Shown here one piece after another: positions 61,725 through 64,000 of a stretch of DNA of 64,000 nucleotides. The translations under genes and the position numbers were made by a program. Source of the DNA: Pelosinus sp. IPA-1 (GTDB lineage Bacteria > Bacillota > Negativicutes > DSM-13327); NCBI RefSeq assembly GCF_030269905.1, contig NZ_BSVC01000007.1:248001-312000 (forward strand), in the 5' to 3' direction. The notes below the pieces were generated by a model, which saw only the letters and a list, made by a program, of their open reading frames with translations, searched no databases and was not told the origin of the DNA. Numbering within the stretch: the first letter of the stretch is position 1; each line of letters starts with the position of its first letter.

Positions 61725-62735
61725 ATGCAATTTCCAACAACACAAGAGATTAGCCACGTAGTAAGAAATAGGGTTGTTGACCTTTCTACTTTTCGGGCTA
61801 GATCTTTTTGCCCTGTTACCCCTGAATATGCTTTAGATATTCAATATGATGTTTTAGCCCCTAGCTTTGGAATGACCAGAGCGCATAATATAGGATCGGA
61901 TCCTGCAACGACTAATGTTCCTGTAATGTCTACACAAAGATTCGGGACAGCCTACTGGAAAGAAACGCTTCGTTTGAATGAAAAAGAATTGCTATATGCA
62001 AGACAAGCTGGTAGTTATAATCAACGTGCTGGGCGCGATTTAGTAGTACAAAGAGCCTTGCATCTTGATACTAGACTTGAGACACGTCTCGAATGGTTGG
62101 CTTGGCAGCCTCTTATCAATGGTCAGATCATAGTGAATGATAATAATGTGAATTATACAGTTCCTTATAATTTGCCATCAGCTAATAAGATTGATTTATC
62201 AGCTGATGCTACTTATAAATGGAGTGCTGCAACTTGTACCCCTGTTGACAATTTCAATGATTGGGTTGCTCTTTACCGTGGCTCAGGAGCAAAACCTTCA
62301 AAGGTATTTTTCAATCAAATTACAGCAAAGTATCTTACTCGCAGCACCGCGATTCAAAACTTGCTAAAGAATACCCAGTATGTCAAAAATCTTGGTGTTC
62401 AGCAAATGCCTGATGTACTAAAAATGTTGATTCCTAACCTTGATTTTGAGATTTATGATGGTGGTTATTTGGATGAAACAAAAACCTTCCAGCCATTTAT
62501 TCCAGATGGGCGTGTAACTATGATCGGTGAGTATACCGGTGAAAAAATGATGGACTTTGTATCCACTATTTCGCTGCATAATGGTGGAATTGATAAACCT
62601 TCACCTGGCAAGTTTGCTATCGTTGAGGATGAAAGTCAAAAGAAGAAAAATCCTTACATCGATATAACTACTGGTATTTACGGATTACCTCGTTTGTTCC
62701 ATCCTGAATGGATTGTGTCTGCAAAAGTATTTTAA
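61725..62735 (+). CDS. Major capsid protein (E family)
   Basis: 336 residues with FGTAYWKETLRLNEKELLYARQAG and the C-terminal IYDGGYLDETKTF ... GKFAIVEDESQ features of the phage capsid E family. Builds the icosahedral head. Strong ribosome binding site TGAGGAG. Confidence 0.88.
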   Translation: MQFPTTQEISHVVRNRVVDLSTFRARSFCPVTPEYALDIQYDVLAPSFGMTRAHNIGSDPATTNVPVMSTQRFGTAYWKETLRLNEKELLYARQAGSYNQRAGRDLVVQRALHLDTRLETRLEWLAWQPLINGQIIVNDNNVNYTVPYNLPSANKIDLSADATYKWSAATCTPVDNFNDWVALYRGSGAKPSKVFFNQITAKYLTRSTAIQNLLKNTQYVKNLGVQQMPDVLKMLIPNLDFEIYDGGYLDETKTFQPFIPDGRVTMIGEYTGEKMMDFVSTISLHNGGIDKPSPGKFAIVEDESQKKKNPYIDITTGIYGLPRLFHPEWIVSAKVF

Positions 62736-62760
62736 TTAAAAAGGATTGGAGGATTCCACA

Positions 62761-62922
62761 ATGGATGATAAACAAAAAGCTGCAATAGCATTGGCGCTTA
62801 ATACGTTGGCCATGCTGGTAAATGGTAATTTCCCCAAACTAGCTGAAGAGTTAAAAGAGGGTGCAAAAGAATTTACTGTTGAAGTACCAAAAGAACCTGA
62901 AACCGAAACTCCTAAAGCATAA
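62761..62922 (+). CDS. Small phage protein, 53 residues
   Basis: Translated by eye: MDDKQKAAIALALNTLAML, then acidic Glu/Pro/Lys end (KEPETETPKA). TTGGAGG precedes. Between capsid and connector genes; unknown. Confidence 0.6.
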   Translation: MDDKQKAAIALALNTLAMLVNGNFPKLAEELKEGAKEFTVEVPKEPETETPKA

Positions 62923-62934
62923 GGAGGTTTTTTT

Positions 62935-63372
62935 ATGCCTTATACAACTGAAGAATTAGTAAAAGGTAAATCTAAGCTTGAAAATGAGTTTGATTTCAAT
63001 GCCGAACAACATATTAAGGATGCACAAGCAAAAATTGATATTAAGCTAAGAAGAAAGTATAAAGTTCCTTTTGCTGATCCAGTACCGTCTATTATTGAAA
63101 GTATTGCAACAAACTTTGCAGCTGGCTTTGCAATTGAAAAAGACTATTCGGATAGGCCGGAAAAAAACGAGCCATATTTGGCGGAAGTTTTGATTAAACG
63201 TGCTGAAGCCGATTTGCAAGATATCCTTGATAATTCTTTGCTGGATGGGATGGAAGGCGTAGAGTATGCGCCTCCTTCACCAGTAGAGCCTTCGGAGCTT
63301 GCACGTCCAGCTGTAATGTCTACTACTCCTTACCAAAGCGAAATGGATAGAGTATTAAGCAGATGGCCGTAG
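62935..63372 (+). CDS. Head-tail connector protein, DUF1320/Mu gp36-like
   Basis: 145 residues beginning YTTEELVKGKSKLENEFDF, with DIKLRRKYKVPFADPVPSII, as in the Mu gp36 family. Likely connector between capsid portal and tail. Overlaps the next gene by 10 bp. Confidence 0.82.
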   Translation: MPYTTEELVKGKSKLENEFDFNAEQHIKDAQAKIDIKLRRKYKVPFADPVPSIIESIATNFAAGFAIEKDYSDRPEKNEPYLAEVLIKRAEADLQDILDNSLLDGMEGVEYAPPSPVEPSELARPAVMSTTPYQSEMDRVLSRWP

Positions 63373-63965
63373 AAATCAAAATTGAAACCAAGGAATTAGA
63401 GAAGGTTAAAAACGCTTTACAGCTGATGCATGAACGAGGTACGAAATTACAACCAGTTATGCGTAAATTAGGTACCGCCATGGTTGGTATTGTTGATCGT
63501 AATTTTGAAGCGGAAGGCAGACCAACAAAGTGGAAACCTAGAAGCCCTATCAGTCAAGCTAATTTGGCCATGGGTGCCCAGGGAAATGCTAAAAATACTA
63601 AGCGTTACCAAAATGCAAAGTCTCAAGGGAAAGCATCCATTATGCGCCGTGAGTCGTTGAAGGCTATGAGTAATAAGATACTTTCGCGTTCCGGTGACTT
63701 AAAAAAGTCAATCACATTTGATGCTCAGAATGATCGGGTGCTAGTTGGTCCAGGCGGAGGAATTCCATACGCCCGTATTCATCAATTGGGTGGTGTGATT
63801 CGACCTAAAAAAGCCAATGCATTAATGGTACCCTGCGGGAATCGGATATTACGCCTAAAAAGCGTCACGATTCCTGCGCGTCCTTATCTCATTGTCCCTA
63901 CTAGTGAGATACCTTTATTGGCCAGTATCACCATTAATGAACTTAGTAAGGAGGTGAAACCTTGA
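63363..63965 (+). CDS. Phage virion morphogenesis protein (Mu gpG-like)
   Basis: 200 residues with VKIETKELEKVKNALQ-type start, VDRNFEAEGRPTKWKP and RPYLIVPTSEI, matching the phage virion morphogenesis family. Probable tail completion or connector protein. Last complete gene in the window. Confidence 0.8.
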   Translation: MAVEIKIETKELEKVKNALQLMHERGTKLQPVMRKLGTAMVGIVDRNFEAEGRPTKWKPRSPISQANLAMGAQGNAKNTKRYQNAKSQGKASIMRRESLKAMSNKILSRSGDLKKSITFDAQNDRVLVGPGGGIPYARIHQLGGVIRPKKANALMVPCGNRILRLKSVTIPARPYLIVPTSEIPLLASITINELSKEVKP

Positions 63966-64000
63966 TCGATACTATTATTGATAAAACTTCTGAGCTACTT
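63962..64000 (+). CDS. Start of a further phage structural gene (cut by window end)
   Basis: TTG 63962 lies behind AAGGAGGTG and overlaps the previous stop (TTGA). Only 13 codons (LIDTIIDKTSELL) are visible; the next gene of the head-tail connector series is expected. No identity possible. Confidence 0.6.
   Translation, partial: MIDTIIDKTSELL

Larger units (their letters stand above)
35086..64000. mobile_element. Element 2: prophage inserted in sigK exon 2 (right end outside window)
   Basis: Begins where sigK coding ends, with a serine integrase reading back toward sigK. It then follows phage order: repressor switch, early genes, replication, late regulator, terminase, portal, head genes. 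At least 28.9 kb; tail, lysis and the right attachment site with the last sigK codons should lie beyond the window. Confidence 0.88.

Overview
This looks like chromosome of an endospore-forming Negativicute of the Sporomusaceae, most like Pelosinus. The grounds are AT-rich DNA, Firmicutes-type ribosome binding sites, an rpoD-tRNA-trmK-nif3-rnpB order, spore genes (yyaC-like, sigK), and a membrane-bound Tat-exported [NiFe] hydrogenase. The genus is an inference; the spore genes are seen directly.

Host region (1-20092): 3' end of rpoD; four tRNA genes (Asn, CAU, Glu, Val); trmK and a Nif3-like gene; RNase P RNA; trxA; tatA; a radical SAM/SPASM gene of the heme-biosynthesis type; a hydrogenase operon (hyaABCD plus a HupH-like chaperone); a DUF1540 gene; aroH; a family 2 glycosyltransferase; a cell-wall hydrolase behind a c-di-AMP riboswitch; an ABC exporter; a zur-znuC-znuB-like cluster; a Na/Pi cotransporter; a yyaC-like gene; and the start of sigK.

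Main observation: sigK, the late mother-cell sigma factor gene, is split twice. Exon 1 ends inside a 12-bp sequence (20081-20092) that recurs at 34849-34860, where the reading frame resumes correctly. The 14.8 kb between them is a skin-like intervening element with its own large serine recombinase. The resumed exon 2 runs only about 237 bp, through the conserved sigma region 4.2 helix-turn-helix. It then stops matching sigK at about 35086, where a second element begins, again led by a large serine recombinase pointing back at sigK. The second element is an apparently intact prophage that runs off the right edge. The last roughly 15 codons of sigK should lie beyond it.

Element 1 (20081-34860) resembles a decayed prophage carrying host-type cargo. 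It holds phage relics (ssb and ImmA/IrrE-like fragments, a frameshifted phage-type gene) and a c-di-GMP-I riboswitch upstream of a small membrane peptide and an HD-GYP protein. It also has a secreted TPR protein, an AraC/GyrI-like regulator, three related multi-pass membrane proteins, a Cys/Gly/Phe-rich low-complexity protein, a YjcZ-like spore peptide and a ferritin-like protein. Four terminator-like hairpins with a common core end its right-hand genes.

Element 2 (about 35086 to beyond 64000): serine integrase; divergent CI/Cro-like repressors with operators; small early genes; a replication module (DUF2800, DUF2815, family A polymerase, PcfJ-like, DUF3310, VapE-like primase/helicase, VRR-NUC, SNF2 helicase) with an iteron-rich candidate origin; a late regulator; a tyrosine recombinase beside a dif-like inverted repeat; then packaging and Mu-like head genes (terminases, DUF935 portal, a MuF protein with a JAB-like C-terminal domain, protease/scaffold, decoration, capsid, connector genes).
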